NCBI GenBank assembly: GCA_035690425.1
Contig: DASSKO010000007.1
Coordinates: 1-5,508, forward strand
Origin: DASSKO01 sp035690425
Lineage (GTDB): Bacteria > Actinomycetota > Actinomycetes > Propionibacteriales > Nocardioidaceae
Reading direction: 5' to 3'
DNA: 5,508 nt
Below the pieces are notes generated by a model that had not been told where the DNA came from, made no database searches, and saw nothing but the letters and a program-made list of their open reading frames with translations. Positions within the stretch are counted from its first letter, which is position 1. Every line of letters starts with the position of its first letter. Shown here one piece after another: positions 4,376 to 5,508 of the stretch. Both the position numbers and the translations under genes were made by a program.

Positions 4376-5508
4376 TTACCGGGCCACCGGGCTGCCTGCG
4401 GCGGCCGCGCTCAGCCGCCGCAGCGCTGCCAGCGCGACCTCGCGGTTGGTGGTGCTCCACATCGGTGGCAGCGAAGCCCGCAGGAAGCCGCCGTACCGCG
4501 CCGTGACCAGGCGTGGGTCGAGCACGGCCACCACCCCCCGGTCGGTCGACCGCCGGATCAGCCGGCCGGCACCCTGAGCCAGCAGCAGCGCCGCGTGGGT
4601 GGCGGACACCGCCATGAACCCGTTGCCGCCGGCCTGGGCGACCGCCTTGGTGCGGGCGCTCATCAACGGGTCGTCCGGCCGCGGGAACGGGATGCGGTCG
4701 ATGATCACCAGCTGGCAGGTGTCGCCCGGCACGTCGAGGCCCTGCCACAGCGACAGCGTGCCGAACAAGCAGGCATGCGGATCCTCCACGAACAGCCGCT
4801 GCAGCTCCGGCAGCTGCGCCTCCCCCTGGCACAACATGGTCAGGTGCGGCAGCTCGTCCCGTGCGTGCGCCGCGGCGGCCTCGGCGGCACGTCGGGAGGA
4901 GAACAGGCCCAGCGTGCGACCCTCGGCAGCCTCCACCAGCGCGCAGATCTCCGTCAGCTGCGGCGCCGCGAGCCCGTCGCGGCCGGGCGCCGGCAGGCCG
5001 GCGGCCGCGTAGAGGATCGCCTGCTTGCCGTAGTCGAACGGGGATCCGACGTCGATGCCGCGCCAGGGCAGCACCGCGGGGCCATCGGGGCCGGCTTCCG
5101 GGTCGGCCTCCGGGCCGGCTTCCGGGTCGGTGTGGTCGGGGGCGGCGTCGGCGGCCGCGGCCTGCAGCGAGTGGTCGACCCGCTCGGCCGCCTGGAGCCC
5201 GATCGAGCGGGCCAACGACGTGAAGTCGCCACCCAGCTTCAGCGTCGCCGAGGTGAACACCACGGTCTTGTCGGTCAACAGCTTGTCGCGCAGCGCGTGG
5301 GACACGTCGAGGGGAGCGACTCGCAGCTCATTGCCGCCACGACGCGGATCACGCTCGGCCAGCCACAACACGTCCTGGTCGGAGGCCAGCGCCATCCGCT
5401 CGGCGATCTTGCGCACCTCCTCGACCATCGCACGCGCCTGCTGTCGAGCCGCGTCGCCGTCGCCTGCGCCGTCGCCTGCGCTGTCGTTGGGGCCGGCCTT
5501 CGGCAGGG
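4376..5508 (-). CDS. dinG: DinG/XPD-like ATP-dependent DNA helicase, C-terminal part (cut by window edge)
   Basis: This is the C-terminal half of a superfamily 2 helicase of the DinG/YoaA/XPD group, which unwinds DNA 5' to 3' in repair and R-loop or replication-conflict handling. The frame stays open from 5428, where an internal ATG occurs, to the right edge. That ATG is therefore not the start, and 376 residues are visible of an expected 650-700. Counting from the Met at 5428, the motifs are VVFTSATL (56-63, motif III), GLFSSRRAAE (174-183, motif IV), FGTLSLWQGLDVPG (222-235, motif V) and QGAGRLIR (285-292, motif VI). The ending TDRGVVAVLDPRLVTARYG is typical of actinobacterial DinG. The Walker A, the iron-sulfur cysteines and the DEAH box would lie outside the window. 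Two acidic, repeat-built insertions occur: an AGDG repeat before residue 1 and a DPEAGP repeat at about 100-114. The TAA at 4378-4376 is one base before the possible lipoprotein start, so the two genes are probably co-transcribed. Confidence 0.93.
   Translation of the reverse strand, partial: LPKAGPNDSAGDGAGDGDAARQQARAMVEEVRKIAERMALASDQDVLWLAERDPRRGGNELRVAPLDVSHALRDKLLTDKTVVFTSATLKLGGDFTSLARSIGLQAAERVDHSLQAAAADAAPDHTDPEAGPEADPEAGPDGPAVLPWRGIDVGSPFDYGKQAILYAAAGLPAPGRDGLAAPQLTEICALVEAAEGRTLGLFSSRRAAEAAAAHARDELPHLTMLCQGEAQLPELQRLFVEDPHACLFGTLSLWQGLDVPGDTCQLVIIDRIPFPRPDDPLMSARTKAVAQAGGNGFMAVSATHAALLLAQGAGRLIRRSTDRGVVAVLDPRLVTARYGGFLRASLPPMWSTTNREVALAALRRLSAAAAGSPVAR
5088..5130. repeat. 24-bp-period tandem repeat inside the helicase gene
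   Basis: A 19-base unit occurs identically at 5088-5106 and 5112-5130, with a 24-base period. On the minus strand it encodes the twice-repeated DPEAGP of an acidic Pro/Gly/Ala insertion, which lies between the SAT motif and the next conserved block. The period is a multiple of three, so copy-number change would keep the frame. Confidence 0.7.
5459..5482. repeat. 12-bp tandem repeat inside the helicase gene
   Basis: Two adjacent 12-base units (5459-5470 and 5471-5482) differ at one base and encode AGDG-AGDG on the minus strand. The encoded segment is an acidic, glycine-rich low-complexity linker just before the helix VEEVRKIAERM. Confidence 0.55.

Noticed and set aside
2692..4506. 604-codon plus-strand open frame across NDH-2, the lipoprotein and the helicase end
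   Set aside because: It spans three minus-strand genes and their boundaries, its composition is Arg/Gly/Val/His-rich, and it has no ribosome binding site or known motif. It is a shadow of GC-rich coding on the other strand.
4038..4832. 264-codon minus-strand frame overlapping the helicase and lipoprotein genes
   Set aside because: It is a shifted frame of the helicase, whose true frame carries motifs V and VI. Its product is Arg/Gly/Pro/Ala-rich and has no conserved features.
5426..5428. ATG at 5428 as the start of the helicase gene
   Set aside because: The frame stays open with coding-like codons to the right edge, and a start here would remove the Walker A, iron-sulfur and DEAH regions that the family needs. 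The gene is simply cut by the window.

Overview
The window looks like an ordinary chromosomal segment of a high-GC actinomycete. Codon third positions are almost all G or C, promoters resemble actinobacterial stress-sigma sites, and the proteins resemble actinobacterial families. Something in or near the Pseudonocardiales or Mycobacteriales is plausible, but this is inference and I cannot fix the genus from the sequence alone.

Layout: positions 1-40 hold the last dozen codons of a plus-strand gene. Positions 41-169 are the control region of a large-subunit (clade 2, HPII/KatE-type) monofunctional catalase at 170-2308. This region contains a GTTT-N15-GGGTAC site, which matches the SigB/SigF-type general-stress promoter of actinobacteria, and a strong Shine-Dalgarno sequence. 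A 113-base convergent intergenic gap follows, carrying a perfect 19-bp inverted repeat that probably acts as a two-way terminator. The rest of the window is read on the minus strand. In transcription order it holds the C-terminal part of a DinG/XPD-like ATP-dependent DNA helicase (cut by the right edge), a small secreted lipoprotein with a CxC motif whose start codon is not a standard one, and a type II (single-subunit) NADH dehydrogenase.

How the parts relate: the catalase removes hydrogen peroxide, and NDH-2 passes electrons from NADH to quinone without pumping protons, so it is a potential source of reactive oxygen. Each of these two convergent genes is preceded by a GTTT-N15/17-GGGTAC site. 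Joint induction by a general-stress sigma factor is therefore a reasonable hypothesis. The NDH-2 site lies so close to the ATG that its transcript would be almost leaderless, which fits the absence of a well-placed ribosome binding site. The helicase and lipoprotein genes are effectively contiguous and probably co-transcribed.

I found no CRISPR array, tRNA or rRNA, insertion sequence, prophage gene or defence system, and nothing that I would call a new biological system. The most unusual points are the paired stress promoters, the hidden lipoprotein signal peptide without an ATG/GTG/TTG start, and the long perfect hairpin between the convergent genes.
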